Of a DNA stretch of 64,000 nt, positions 8,425 to 17,952 are shown one piece after another. The DNA is from an uncultured bacterium (GTDB lineage Bacteria; Bacteroidota; Bacteroidia; Bacteroidales; Bacteroidaceae): contig CAJMMQ010000004.1 in the NCBI GenBank assembly GCA_905214625.1, positions 51,034-115,033 on the forward strand, read 5' to 3'. The notes beneath the pieces are model-generated. The model worked only from the letters and a program-made list of their open reading frames with translations. It made no database searches and was not told the DNA's origin. Made by a program: the position numbers and the translations under genes. The stretch's first letter is position 1, and each line of letters opens with the position of its first letter.

Positions 8425-10353
8425 ATGGGAAAGATTATAGGAATTGACTTAGGTACAACAAACTCTTGCGTTGCAGTTTTTGAAGGCAACGAACCTGTTG
8501 TAATAGCAAACAGTGAAGGCAAGCGCACCACTCCTTCTATAGTGGGCTTCGTAAAAGACGGTGAGCGCAAAATCGGTGACCCGGCAAAACGCCAGGCCAT
8601 AACAAACCCGAAGAACACCGTTTACTCAATCAAGCGCTTTATGGGCGAAACATACGCTCAGTGCCAGAAAGAGACAACACGTGTGCCGTTTACGGTTGTT
8701 GACGAAGGCGGATATCCACGCGTAGACATCGAAGGACGCAAATATACTCCGCAGGAAATTTCTGCAATGGTTCTTCAGAAGATGAAGAAGACAGCAGAAG
8801 ACTACCTCGGACAGGAAGTTACCGATGCTGTTATCACCGTTCCGGCATACTTCTCTGACTCACAGCGCCAGGCTACAAAAGAGGCCGGACAGATTGCAGG
8901 ACTCAACGTTCGCCGTATCGTGAACGAGCCTACAGCCGCAGCTTTGGCCTACGGTGTAGACAAAGCCAACAAAGACATGAAGATAGCTGTGTTCGACCTT
9001 GGTGGTGGTACATTCGATATCTCTATCCTTGAGTTCGGCGGCGGAGTGTTCGAGGTTCTTTCTACAAACGGTGACACTCACCTCGGAGGTGATGACTTCG
9101 ACCAGGTTATAATCGACTGGCTCGTTAACGACTTCAAGGCAAACGAAGGTATCGACCTTTCTAAAGACCCGATGGCCATGCAGCGCCTGAAGGAAGCTGC
9201 CGAAAAGGCTAAGATTGAGCTGTCAAGCTCTACTTCAACTGAAATCAACCTGCCTTACATCACTGCCGAAGGCGGCATGCCAAAGCACTTGGTAAAGACT
9301 CTTACACGTGCTCAGTTCGAGCAGCTGGCTCACTCGCTGATTCAGGCTTGTCTCGTTCCTTGCCAGAACGCAATAAGAGATGCAAAACTTACCACAGCCG
9401 ACATTGACGAGGTTATCCTCGTAGGTGGTTCAAGCCGTATACCTGCCGTACAGGAGCTGGTTAAGAACTACTTCGGCAAAGAGCCTTCAAAGGGTGTTAA
9501 CCCCGACGAGGTAGTGGCTGTAGGCGCATCAATCCAGGGCGCAATCCTTAACAAGGAAGGCGGCGTAGGCGACATCGTGCTCCTCGACGTAACACCTCTT
9601 ACACTGGGTATCGAGACAATGGGCGGCGTAATGACAAAACTCATCGACGCCAACACCACAATACCTTGCAAGAAGAGCGAAGTGTTCTCAACGGCAGCCG
9701 ACAACCAGACCGAGGTTACAATCCACGTTCTGCAGGGTGAGCGCCCGATGGCAGCCCAGAACAAGAGCATCGGTCAGTTCAACCTTACAGGCATTGCTCC
9801 GGCACGCCGCGGTGTTCCTCAGATTGAGGTTACATTCGACATCGACGCCAACGGTATTCTGAAGGTTTCTGCAAAGGACAAGGCTACAGGCAAGGAGCAG
9901 GCAATCCGCATCGAAGCTTCATCAGGCTTGAGCAAGGAAGAAATCGACCGCATGAAAGCCGAGGCTGAGCAGAACGCCGAAAACGACAAGAAAGAACGTG
10001 AGCGTGTAGACAAGATGAATCAGGCCGACTCAATGATCTTCACTACCGAAAACTTCCTGAAAGACAACGGCGACAAGATTCCGGCTGACCAGAAGGGCAA
10101 CATCGAGAACGCACTCAACCAGCTCCGCGATGCACACAAGAGCGGTGACATCACAGCCATCGACAACGCCATCAACGGCCTCAACACCGTAATGCAGGCA
10201 GCCAGCGCACAGATGTATCAGAATGCAGGCGGTGCACAGCCTAACGCAGGCCAAGGCTTCAACGGCGCTAATGCCGGCGGCCAGCAGGCCCAGAACAACG
10301 GCAAGGCTGACGACAGCAACGTGCAGGACGCCGATTTTGAGGAGGTCAAGTAA
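8425..10353 (+). CDS. dnaK: Molecular chaperone DnaK (Hsp70)
   Basis: A full-length 642-residue Hsp70. The N-terminal nucleotide-binding domain (about 1-375) starts [21 protein letters not shown] and contains the phosphate loop [14 protein letters not shown] and the adenosine motif [10 protein letters not shown]. The linker [14 protein letters not shown] (about 390) leads to the peptide-binding domain, a helical lid and a Gly/Asn/Gln-rich tail with an acidic end (DADFEEVK). It binds unfolded polypeptides in the cytoplasm in an ATP cycle with DnaJ and GrpE, neither of which is adjacent. It is monocistronic, bounded by a hairpin at 8210-8259 and a terminator at 10378-10412. Its upstream region resembles a sigma-54 promoter and lacks the usual -7 box. 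Codon use is more biased than in neighbours, as expected for high expression. Confidence 0.98.
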   Translation: MGKIIGIDLGTTNSCVAVFEGNEPVVIANSEGKRTTPSIVGFVKDGERKIGDPAKRQAITNPKNTVYSIKRFMGETYAQCQKETTRVPFTVVDEGGYPRVDIEGRKYTPQEISAMVLQKMKKTAEDYLGQEVTDAVITVPAYFSDSQRQATKEAGQIAGLNVRRIVNEPTAAALAYGVDKANKDMKIAVFDLGGGTFDISILEFGGGVFEVLSTNGDTHLGGDDFDQVIIDWLVNDFKANEGIDLSKDPMAMQRLKEAAEKAKIELSSSTSTEINLPYITAEGGMPKHLVKTLTRAQFEQLAHSLIQACLVPCQNAIRDAKLTTADIDEVILVGGSSRIPAVQELVKNYFGKEPSKGVNPDEVVAVGASIQGAILNKEGGVGDIVLLDVTPLTLGIETMGGVMTKLIDANTTIPCKKSEVFSTAADNQTEVTIHVLQGERPMAAQNKSIGQFNLTGIAPARRGVPQIEVTFDIDANGILKVSAKDKATGKEQAIRIEASSGLSKEEIDRMKAEAEQNAENDKKERERVDKMNQADSMIFTTENFLKDNGDKIPADQKGNIENALNQLRDAHKSGDITAIDNAINGLNTVMQAASAQMYQNAGGAQPNAGQGFNGANAGGQQAQNNGKADDSNVQDADFEEVK

Positions 10354-10377
10354 GGCAAAACAGTCTATACATCATAG

Positions 10378-10412
10378 AAAGTCCGTGTAGCTCAATGAGT
10401 TACACGGACTTT
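10378..10412 (+). terminator. Intrinsic terminator after dnaK
   Basis: The 12-base arms 10378-10389 and 10401-10412 (AAAGTCCGTGTA and complement) are extended by four more pairs inside, followed by TCTTCTTTTT. It also faces the end of the convergent helicase gene. Confidence 0.9.
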
Positions 10413-10503
10413 CTTCTTTTTATCCAGACTTTCAGTTAAGTGCTATAAAACTAATACACACAGATACTTGTTTGCCTTATTCGGCAAATAATATGCCTAC
10501 CTG

Positions 10504-13500
10504 TCATAATGAAAGAACCATATCTGCCAGCAGAACGGCAGTCTCTGATTCATCTTTTGGAGCATCCTTTGGCTTCCATGCAACAATGAATCTTACTGAT
10601 GCAGACCTGACACTGTAACCTTTGTTCTCCCATTCAGCAAGTGTCTTCTGCATATTGACAGACAGTTTGGCCACAGGATTACCTGCTGTATTATACAAAA
10701 GATGATTACCATAGGTAAGCCTGTCACCGCTACGCAAGGCAAGCACCTCATTTTTACGACCTTTGAAAAACTGCAGGTACACGTCTTTGTGAGAAAGCTG
10801 CAAGACTATCTCATCGGGCATGGCATACTGCTCTCGGTCTGCCATGTGGCGGTCTGCTCTCAGGCGGTCAAAACAATTGCCGTTGGTATAGACAAAGAGT
10901 CGCTGCTTAGCCCGCGTCATTCCTACATAATAGCGGCGCATCAGGCAGTCGTCTTTCGCATAATTGCCGGAGATAAGCATATACACATCGTCAAACTCAC
11001 GGCCCTTTGCCTTGTGTATTGTCGATACAACGACATCGGCCCCTGACAGGTCGCAGAAATCTTCGACAGACGACTCAAACACAAACTCCTTGAAATCGCT
11101 GAGATATTTAGTCTTGCTGGTCTGCTCAAAAAGTTCTATGCAACGCTTCAGATACACCAAACTTTTACTTCTTTCATAAAACGAGAATGTTTTCTGTTTG
11201 GCATTTTCCCATAAGTCATCCTGAATCAGCGGTGAAGTAACATGCTTGCTTATGTATTTCATGAAGTATCTCACCTCTACCATGTTCCAAAAGAGCAGGC
11301 CTTCCATCGACTGTATCAGTTTACATTTTATGCCGTGTCTGCGCAGAATGGCAACAAGCGTAACCGTTTCTTCGTTGGTCTGTGTGAGTATGCACGACGA
11401 ACCTTTGCCCTTATGCGACATCAAGCAATTCACAAGCGGCTTATACATATACAAAGAATTGCAGTGGACGACCTCTACCCTACCGTCGCTTTCTTTCATC
11501 GACTTTATAGGCGTTACCTTCATTCTCCGGCTTACATTACGCAAAAAGTCGTTAGAGAAATCAACCAAATGACGCTCACTGCGGTAATTCTCCGTCATTT
11601 CTATAAAACGGCTCCCCTCTTCCTTGGTCAACTGATACATATATTTAGAGTCAGACCCGCGAAACTCGTAAATGTTCTGGTCGTCATCACCAACGGCTAT
11701 CACGCGCATGTCATCATTGGCATCCATAAGTGCCTTTACAAGTTTATATTCGTCGCCACTCATATCCTGTGCCTCGTCAATAACAAGCACCGTCTTGCCT
11801 ATCTTTGACGGCTCCACCTCACCGTCGACAATCATCTGAGCCGCGCGCCCAACAACATTGTCCACATCGTCAAGATTACCGATACGCCCTAACAAGTCAA
11901 AGCAATAAGAGTGGAATGTCTTTATCTCCACAAAGTGGGCTGCATTGCCAATCAGCTGCATCAGCCGCTGCTTAAATTCTGTCGCCGCAGCCCTCGAGAA
12001 CGTCAGCATCAAGAGTTGCTCATGCTTCACATCTTCAAGCAAGAGGAGCGATGCCAGCTTATGAACGAGTACACGCGTCTTGCCGCTGCCCGGACCGGCC
12101 GCAACAACTATACAGCGCGAATCTTTGTCGGAGATAATTTCCATCTGCCGCTCCGACAGCTGCCCGAAAAGTTGTTTGTATTTCTTTGGCGTAAGATTGC
12201 GCTGCAGATCGTTAACTCTCTCACCCTTGAAATATTTTGATATAAACTTTTTATAATCCATCCGGAAATAGTCGCTGACATACTGCAGGGCCGCGTCATA
12301 GTCTTTCACCATCAGGTTGGCATACTCACCGACAATATGCACCTGCTGTATCTTCTGCTTGTAAAACTCATTGAGCATGCGATAATCTTCCTGCTTGAAC
12401 CTCGATTTGGTGTCCTTTATTCTTTGTATGTTCATCGCATTATAAAGAACAAGAAATCCTCCTTCAAGCTTGAGCGCTCCTATCCTCGACAGATACAGCA
12501 GAGCCTCTTCCACATCATCGAGTTTTACATTATCTAATTCGGTGAAAAACGATTTTTGTTTTTGCTTTATATAATTAAGGAGTCCCACAACAGAGAACAT
12601 AACCGGCTTGCTGCCCGACTTGTCGCCGTCTTTATCATCCACCTGCCCATAAAGCCATTCTATCGCAACCTGGCATATCTCCATACGCTTTTCAAGACGC
12701 TTAATACCCGACTCCATATCGCCCACGCGCCTCAGCTCCATGTTATGCTGTGCATCCTTATTCTTGCACACATATCCCTTTACTGTCAGAAAATAAAGTA
12801 AGGTGCGTATGTCTTTCTCTCTCGACGTGGTTATTCCATAATTCAAGGCATTGTCGTTAAACTGCTTGCACGATATGCGAAGCGGTTCATCGGGCAGACT
12901 GCTTAATATGTATTTCTCAAGTTTCTCAAACCTCGTCAGCAGCAACATAGCCTTACGCTCTGAATCGCCAGCGTCAAGCAAATATGCCGAAATGTCCATG
13001 CTGTCGGCCAATATGCCGGCCTGACGCATACGTTCCACAACAGACACCACCTCGCTCTTGCTCAGTCCCAATATGTCTGCCAGATAGTCAATGCGCGACT
13101 CGCCCTCTGCGTCTCTCGCCTTAGCTATGTTTTTCTGCGAAATCAGCGACTTTATTATTCTCACGGCGGTCTCCGTTTCGTCGCTACCGAACAATACCGA
13201 CGACGTTATGCGCTCTCTCGCCTCGTCCATGTTTTTCACGGTGATGCCTGTAGCATAAACATGCGGCACGTTGTTGCCTCTTATCAGATATCCGCTCTGC
13301 TCCAGCGTGGCGAGTGCTGTGCGCACGCGTGTTTCTATGTCATACACCGAATCGTCCCATCCGGCGCAACGCGCTATCTCCAATGCCGAACAACTGACCT
13401 TCATGCGGTGCTTTGTAAGGTTCTTCACGGCTCTCCACACCTGCTGAATTTCGCTGATGCTAAGCTTTGTCTGATTAAGCAATATGAAATGCTTGTCCAG

Positions 13501-15408
13501 GTCGTTGTCATTATACAACACGTAGCAGCGTGCCGTCAGTTCGGGGTCGCGCCCTGCCCTGCCGGCCTCCTGAACATAATTTTCAAGCGAATCGGATATG
13601 TCGTAATGCACAACAAGCCCCACATCTTTCTTGTCAACTCCCATCCCAAAGGCCGAAGTTGCCACAATTATGCGCACCCTGCCGCTCATAAAGGCGTCCT
13701 GATTGCTTATCTTCTCATCGGCATCCATCTTGCCGTAAAAAGGCAAAGCCTTCAGTCCGTCGGAAGTCAGCTTGCGCGCAAGGTCGACAGTGCGCTTTGT
13801 GCGCGACACATATACAATAGTCGGACAGTTGAATTCAGACACCAGCGACCTGAGTTTCAGATATTTGTCATTGTCAGTTTCGGCATATATTACCGAATAG
13901 CGCAGGTTGGTTCTTGAGGCATTAGAGGCAAAAAGTTCAAGATTGATGTTCAGCGTCTTGCTGAAATAATCGCAGATGTCCTGCACAACTTTCTGCTTTG
14001 CCGTTGCCGTAAAGCACGACACGGGTATAGGCGTCTTGCACCGTTTCCTCTTCTGATATTCGCTTATAAATTTGCCTATGTAGAGATAGTCAACTCTGAA
14101 GTCCTGCCCCCATGAAGAGAAGCAGTGGGCCTCATCAATGACAAACCTCACCACATTACGCGCTATCAATATTTTTTCGATTGTCTTCGACCTCAGAGTC
14201 TCAGGAGAAACATACAGGAGTGACGCGTCGCCGTCCTGCACTCTTTTTATTGCCAGTGAGCGCGATATAGGGTCAAGCAGCCCGTTAATGGTAACGGCGT
14301 CAGTTATGCCACGGTCTGCAAGATTGTCCACCTGGTCTTTCATCAGCGACTGCAAAGGCGAAATTACCACCGTCAGCCCATGAACGGAACGGCCCTGCAT
14401 CAGGGCCGGCAACTGAAACGTAAGCGACTTGCCTCCGCCTGTAGGAAATATGGCAAGCAGCGACTTGCCGTCTATCGCAGCCTTGGCAGCCTGCTCCTGA
14501 AGCGGCACCCCGTCGTAAGTGCGAAAGCCGTCGTATCCGAAGAAAGTCTTTAGGTTATATCTCACGTTAAGCTTTGTGTTGCAGTAGTCGCAGCCTTCGC
14601 TGCAGCTTGTCTCACGCAGCAACTTTATGACAAACTCAACGGCAGGATAATTCTTAAGCACCCATCCCGGAGTAACCGAACGATGGTCTGTTGTATCTAT
14701 CAGCGCCAGCGCATACGCCAGTTCACATGGATACCGCCTTATTATCATGTCCACGTCTGCATTGCCGCAAATCATTCCTTTATATATGCTGCGTACAAGG
14801 TCAGCCGGTCTGTCGTCGACAACCGTTGCACCCACCATCTTGAAAAATCCTTCAAACTCACGTTTTTCTTTCAATAACGATGCGAACAGCATGCGCTTTT
14901 CGTCGGGCAGCAAATTCCATTGTGCCACTTCGTCCATCAGCAAGTCTCTTGCCTTCTCGCAGTCGTTCACGGGATTGTTCATCTGCTCGCTCACCAGCTT
15001 GTCGTCTTTCACGAGTCTGTGATACGGACGTTCGGGAAACAGCAGCGGCGAAACATAGAGTGTGTCAACCAAAATCCAGGGACACGGCTCGTCTTCAAAC
15101 AGATATTTTATGTCATGGTGTATGATGTTGTGGCCGCACAGATAATCAACGTCTTTCAAAAAACTGAGCAGTTCGCTTTTGGATGACTTATGAAACACGG
15201 CACCGTCATGGCACAGCGCACCGATATCGTGCACTTTATGATCTTTCATACCGATCTCTGTATCTATCACGGCATAACGCGGAGCATTATTATATGGGTA
15301 GGACGCAGTTTCTTGACTGAAGAATCCACTCTTATCTTCAGCTTTCATATTCCGTATTATTTTTCCCCATATTTTCATGCTTTTCAATCGTAAAAAATCT
15401 GTCAACAA
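10504..15408 (-). CDS. Exonuclease-RecQ-UvrD triple fusion helicase
   Basis: This 1634-residue protein joins three DNA-processing modules. Residues about 44-190 resemble a DEDD-type 3'-5' exonuclease (YAVIDTEIG, LCGHNIIHHDIKYL, NNPVNDCEKA). Residues about 290-650 are a RecQ-type SF2 helicase (FPTGGGKS near 322, IDEAHCFSSWGQDFR near 424, SAFGMGVDKKDVG and QEAGRAGRD), followed by a winged-helix region. From about 1090 a UvrD/Rep-type SF1 helicase follows (AAGPGSGKT near 1100, VIDEAQD near 1211, STIHKAKGREFDDVY near 1465). All catalytic motifs look intact. Large RecQ proteins with this layout are known in Bacteroidota but poorly characterised; a role in repair, recombination or defence is inference. 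Met codons at 15378 and 15348 are alternative starts. No partner gene is co-transcribed. Confidence 0.88.
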   Translation of the reverse strand: MLTDFLRLKSMKIWGKIIRNMKAEDKSGFFSQETASYPYNNAPRYAVIDTEIGMKDHKVHDIGALCHDGAVFHKSSKSELLSFLKDVDYLCGHNIIHHDIKYLFEDEPCPWILVDTLYVSPLLFPERPYHRLVKDDKLVSEQMNNPVNDCEKARDLLMDEVAQWNLLPDEKRMLFASLLKEKREFEGFFKMVGATVVDDRPADLVRSIYKGMICGNADVDMIIRRYPCELAYALALIDTTDHRSVTPGWVLKNYPAVEFVIKLLRETSCSEGCDYCNTKLNVRYNLKTFFGYDGFRTYDGVPLQEQAAKAAIDGKSLLAIFPTGGGKSLTFQLPALMQGRSVHGLTVVISPLQSLMKDQVDNLADRGITDAVTINGLLDPISRSLAIKRVQDGDASLLYVSPETLRSKTIEKILIARNVVRFVIDEAHCFSSWGQDFRVDYLYIGKFISEYQKRKRCKTPIPVSCFTATAKQKVVQDICDYFSKTLNINLELFASNASRTNLRYSVIYAETDNDKYLKLRSLVSEFNCPTIVYVSRTKRTVDLARKLTSDGLKALPFYGKMDADEKISNQDAFMSGRVRIIVATSAFGMGVDKKDVGLVVHYDISDSLENYVQEAGRAGRDPELTARCYVLYNDNDLDKHFILLNQTKLSISEIQQVWRAVKNLTKHRMKVSCSALEIARCAGWDDSVYDIETRVRTALATLEQSGYLIRGNNVPHVYATGITVKNMDEARERITSSVLFGSDETETAVRIIKSLISQKNIAKARDAEGESRIDYLADILGLSKSEVVSVVERMRQAGILADSMDISAYLLDAGDSERKAMLLLTRFEKLEKYILSSLPDEPLRISCKQFNDNALNYGITTSREKDIRTLLYFLTVKGYVCKNKDAQHNMELRRVGDMESGIKRLEKRMEICQVAIEWLYGQVDDKDGDKSGSKPVMFSVVGLLNYIKQKQKSFFTELDNVKLDDVEEALLYLSRIGALKLEGGFLVLYNAMNIQRIKDTKSRFKQEDYRMLNEFYKQKIQQVHIVGEYANLMVKDYDAALQYVSDYFRMDYKKFISKYFKGERVNDLQRNLTPKKYKQLFGQLSERQMEIISDKDSRCIVVAAGPGSGKTRVLVHKLASLLLLEDVKHEQLLMLTFSRAAATEFKQRLMQLIGNAAHFVEIKTFHSYCFDLLGRIGNLDDVDNVVGRAAQMIVDGEVEPSKIGKTVLVIDEAQDMSGDEYKLVKALMDANDDMRVIAVGDDDQNIYEFRGSDSKYMYQLTKEEGSRFIEMTENYRSERHLVDFSNDFLRNVSRRMKVTPIKSMKESDGRVEVVHCNSLYMYKPLVNCLMSHKGKGSSCILTQTNEETVTLVAILRRHGIKCKLIQSMEGLLFWNMVEVRYFMKYISKHVTSPLIQDDLWENAKQKTFSFYERSKSLVYLKRCIELFEQTSKTKYLSDFKEFVFESSVEDFCDLSGADVVVSTIHKAKGREFDDVYMLISGNYAKDDCLMRRYYVGMTRAKQRLFVYTNGNCFDRLRADRHMADREQYAMPDEIVLQLSHKDVYLQFFKGRKNEVLALRSGDRLTYGNHLLYNTAGNPVAKLSVNMQKTLAEWENKGYSVRSASVRFIVAWKPKDAPKDESETAVLLADMVLSL

Positions 15409-15502
15409 TGCAGTCTGACGGCATCATAAATATACCTCAATCTGCAAATATCCAATTATCAAGGTTACGTTTATCAGATTGCAAGACTCTCAATAATTCT
15501 TT

Positions 15503-15538
15503 ACAAAAATACAAAAAACTATTTTATTCACATTAATT
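15503..15538. repeat. 36-bp perfect direct repeat, copy 1 (left of the URO-D/mutarotase gene)
   Basis: This AT-rich 36-base sequence is identical to 16998-17033. Read on the minus strand it contains TATTTTTG (15504-15511), which matches the -7 consensus and could drive the helicase gene that starts at 15408. It lies in the 190-base gap between the helicase and the URO-D fusion gene. Confidence 0.9.
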
Positions 15539-15597
15539 TAATGCGAATTCTATATAAGAAACATCAAAATTTCAGAACCAGACGTTGCCTCTCTAAA

Positions 15598-16965
15598 TCA
15601 GTCGACATGAAAAACTTCTTCCATATCAGCCCACCATTCGCCCTTTTGTCTAGTTTCTAACGGTTTCTGGCAAGGCATGCACACATCCCACCAGCGCTGC
15701 GTCTCGGGGTCTGATGCCATCTTGGCCATATCAGCCTCATAATCAGTGCCTACATACTCATAATAGCTAAACAGGAGGCCGTCTTTGTAATAAATACTAT
15801 AATTTCTAAGGTTGCACTTGTATATCATATCGAGTACTTTTGGCCAAACGGCAGCATGCAATCTCTTGTACTCCTCCAACTTATCCGGACTTATACCTAT
15901 AACACTACCATATCTGCGCTTGCGGCTTGTTCCACATCCTACGGCATCAAAAAGAGCGTCTACATTCTCAGGTTTAGTGTCTATCAATATAGCCTCATGG
16001 CTTGGAGACAATATAAGTCCTGTGGGATACAAGGCCTTAAGATAAGCAACCTTTTCACGTACATCATCAGGAGTACCTTTTATCATCAGATATTGGGCGT
16101 CTACACCACCACAGAACGACACACGCCCGCCAAAGTCAACTTTCAGACGTTCCGGTTCCATATTGGCAGCCAAAGCCTGTATTGGATGAATTGCATCAAC
16201 CCCCATTTCTATCAAATCAGGAATAATGTCGTGAATACTTCCACAAGAGTGATGAATAACTTTAAGTCCATAGCGCTTTGCCTGCGCAACAAGTTTTCTG
16301 GTGCCGTCGAACACAAACTCACGCAGCTGCTCAGGACCTACCATCAATCCTTGCTGACAGCCAAAATCATTGCCTATCAACACTGCATGAAGTTTACCTT
16401 GAGTAGCCTTGTAAAATATCTCGTTTGCTTTGAGATAAAAATCTGTTATCTTGTCAATTACGGCTTTAAACAGCTTTGGGGCGGTAAACATTTTTATCAA
16501 TGCATCCTCCATGCCGAAAGCAGAACAGGCATCCTGAAAGTGAGCCGACCACACCACGCCCAATACAGCATAGCCTTCAGGTACGTCATCAACCACCTTT
16601 CTGCATTCCTCAGGATCAATATACTTCTCAGGGTCAGGCCAGTCAAATAATTCTACTGCAGAAGCGTCAGTATAATCCTCGAAGAATCCCGGTGCCGTAA
16701 GGGTGCGATGCTCATTTTTGCCATCACTCTTCTTCTTTGCAAAATCAAATGCAGCATATATAGCATTACTCGTCGGAGAATGATATGGCATCTCCACAGG
16801 ATAAATATCGTCACCAAGCCGCGCCTTCAGGTCTTTCATGTTATCTACTCCAAAATAATCATATAGCCCTGGCAAAGCTGCGGCATCAGGAATACCCAAC
16901 CATGCGGCAGGCCTATCCACCGGCCTGCGTTCTATTGTAGCGAAAAAGCGTTCAATGTGATTCAT
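15598..16965 (-). CDS. Uroporphyrinogen decarboxylase-like protein fused to L-rhamnose mutarotase
   Basis: Residues about 1-345 form a URO-D superfamily barrel like those of MtaA/CmuA-type methyltransferases (MNHIERFFATIERRPVDRP, VIGNDFGCQQGLMVGPEQLREF, VIHHSCGSIHDIIPDLIEMGVDAIHPIQ, ILSPSHEAI). Residues about 350-455 form a complete L-rhamnose mutarotase (RhaM) domain, with the RLHAAVWPKV histidine, NYSIYY, SDPETQRWWDVCMPCQKPL and WWADMEEVFHVD. RhaM interconverts rhamnose anomers. The URO-D part probably acts on a small methylated or carboxylated compound, not porphyrin. The fusion implies a sugar-linked substrate, which is inference. The gene stands alone between two 36-bp direct repeats; the right-hand copy supplies a minus-strand -7 box. 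Confidence 0.85.
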   Translation of the reverse strand: MNHIERFFATIERRPVDRPAAWLGIPDAAALPGLYDYFGVDNMKDLKARLGDDIYPVEMPYHSPTSNAIYAAFDFAKKKSDGKNEHRTLTAPGFFEDYTDASAVELFDWPDPEKYIDPEECRKVVDDVPEGYAVLGVVWSAHFQDACSAFGMEDALIKMFTAPKLFKAVIDKITDFYLKANEIFYKATQGKLHAVLIGNDFGCQQGLMVGPEQLREFVFDGTRKLVAQAKRYGLKVIHHSCGSIHDIIPDLIEMGVDAIHPIQALAANMEPERLKVDFGGRVSFCGGVDAQYLMIKGTPDDVREKVAYLKALYPTGLILSPSHEAILIDTKPENVDALFDAVGCGTSRKRRYGSVIGISPDKLEEYKRLHAAVWPKVLDMIYKCNLRNYSIYYKDGLLFSYYEYVGTDYEADMAKMASDPETQRWWDVCMPCQKPLETRQKGEWWADMEEVFHVD

Positions 16966-16997
16966 AGGTAAAATAAGGATTTATATTTTTTGATAAC

Positions 16998-17033
16998 ACA
17001 AAAATACAAAAAACTATTTTATTCACATTAATT
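16998..17033. repeat. 36-bp perfect direct repeat, copy 2 (right of the URO-D/mutarotase gene)
   Basis: Identical to 15503-15538, 1495 bases apart in the same orientation. On the minus strand its TATTTTTG (16999-17006) sits about 33 bases before the URO-D fusion start, so it probably serves as that gene's promoter. Confidence 0.9.
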
Positions 17034-17145
17034 CAACAAGATTTTATTCGAATTATTGCTACTAATGCAAATTAAATTGCAATACATTTTCATTGTTACA
17101 CACAACCATGTAAATAAAATACACAAAATAGCCATGCATTGCACA

Positions 17146-17481
17146 CTATTTCTTCTGCTCTTTGTCATTGTTAAAAAACATTCGCTCCTCGTTTACAACC
17201 TCCTGCTTTTCCAGCTTGCCATTAACAAAGACGAACGAGGTGGTAACAATATACCATGCTTCCCTATACAGTTCTTCTTTATAGAAAAGCACCTCCTGAT
17301 AATCGCCTTTTTCGTTAACCTCTTTATTAATGCTATAGGGTTCGCCGAACTTCTTTATAAAATCATCCTTGGTTATCCCTAACCCAACATCAGCTTTAAC
17401 AAAATCACTCACTGTCTTATTAAGATAGCAACCGCTGAAAAGCAAAGACATAAATAATATCAAGACGCTAAGTTTATTCAT
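17146..17481 (-). CDS. Small lipoprotein with BamE/SmpA-like fold
   Basis: The start is taken at the Met of MNKLSVLILFMSLLFSGC, because this gives a clean signal peptide with lipobox LFSGC. A longer in-frame start at 17514 adds eleven non-signal residues. The mature protein is about 95 residues. The segment VGLGITKDDFIKKFGEPYSIN followed by a beta-rich stretch (YQEVLFYKE) and a further strand resembles the SmpA/OmlA (BamE-like) fold: a helix ending in a K-x-F-G-x-P turn and then a sheet. It should be anchored in a membrane facing the periplasm. No partner is adjacent and the function is unknown. Confidence 0.7.
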   Translation of the reverse strand: MNKLSVLILFMSLLFSGCYLNKTVSDFVKADVGLGITKDDFIKKFGEPYSINKEVNEKGDYQEVLFYKEELYREAWYIVTTSFVFVNGKLEKQEVVNEERMFFNNDKEQKK

Positions 17482-17705
17482 ATGATGATTTTTTAATTTT
17501 ACATGCCCTATCACAAAAGTAAGTTTTTATTTTTACAATAAGCATATTTCTGAAACAGCATCACAAGATATTTATGATTTTATTTTTCTAATTCACATTT
17601 ATTATTTTCTTACGTCTATCCTTCTGTCTGATTAAATCCAGGTAAATTAAACGCGACTGAAAGCATGGCAAAAATGTTTACGCTGATTATGCAAAAATAA
17701 CTCTA

Positions 17706-17793
17706 TAACTTACGGATAAAAAGTGGCTAAGTTTTGAGTAAAAAGTGGGCCACTTTTTATCGGCAAACCATAGACTTTTTTCACGATAAATGC
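17706..17793. repeat. Array D of degenerate 22-bp intergenic units (about 4 units)
   Basis: Units start at 17706, 17728, 17750 and 17772; the last three have TTTT at unit positions 5-8. The same bases form a 13-bp perfect stem (17715-17727 with 17749-17761, GATAAAAAGTGGC and complement), so the array can fold. It lies in the 470-base gap before the FabK-like gene. The rest of the gap, 17482-17705, is AT-rich with no further structure noticed. Confidence 0.6.
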
Positions 17794-17894
17794 CTGTTGA
17801 CGAATAAAGGCCTACATGACAAAATGCTAAACGTAAAGCGCAATAAATGATGCAACAACACTGACGGACTAAAAAATAACGGCAAACACACAAG

Positions 17895-17930
17895 AATATC
17901 GCTGCAAAATCTTATCTTTGCAGCGATATT
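17895..17930 (+). promoter_or_regulatory. Terminator-like hairpin overlapping the -7 box of the FabK-like gene
   Basis: The 14-base arms 17895-17908 and 17917-17930 pair perfectly around an 8-base loop and are followed by a T-rich stretch. The box TATCTTTGC (17913-17921) lies in the loop and right arm. The hairpin is only 22 bases from the start codon, so it may be an operator or an attenuator as well as a terminator for upstream transcripts. Confidence 0.6.
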
Positions 17931-17952
17931 TTTTATTTTACAAAAACAGAAG

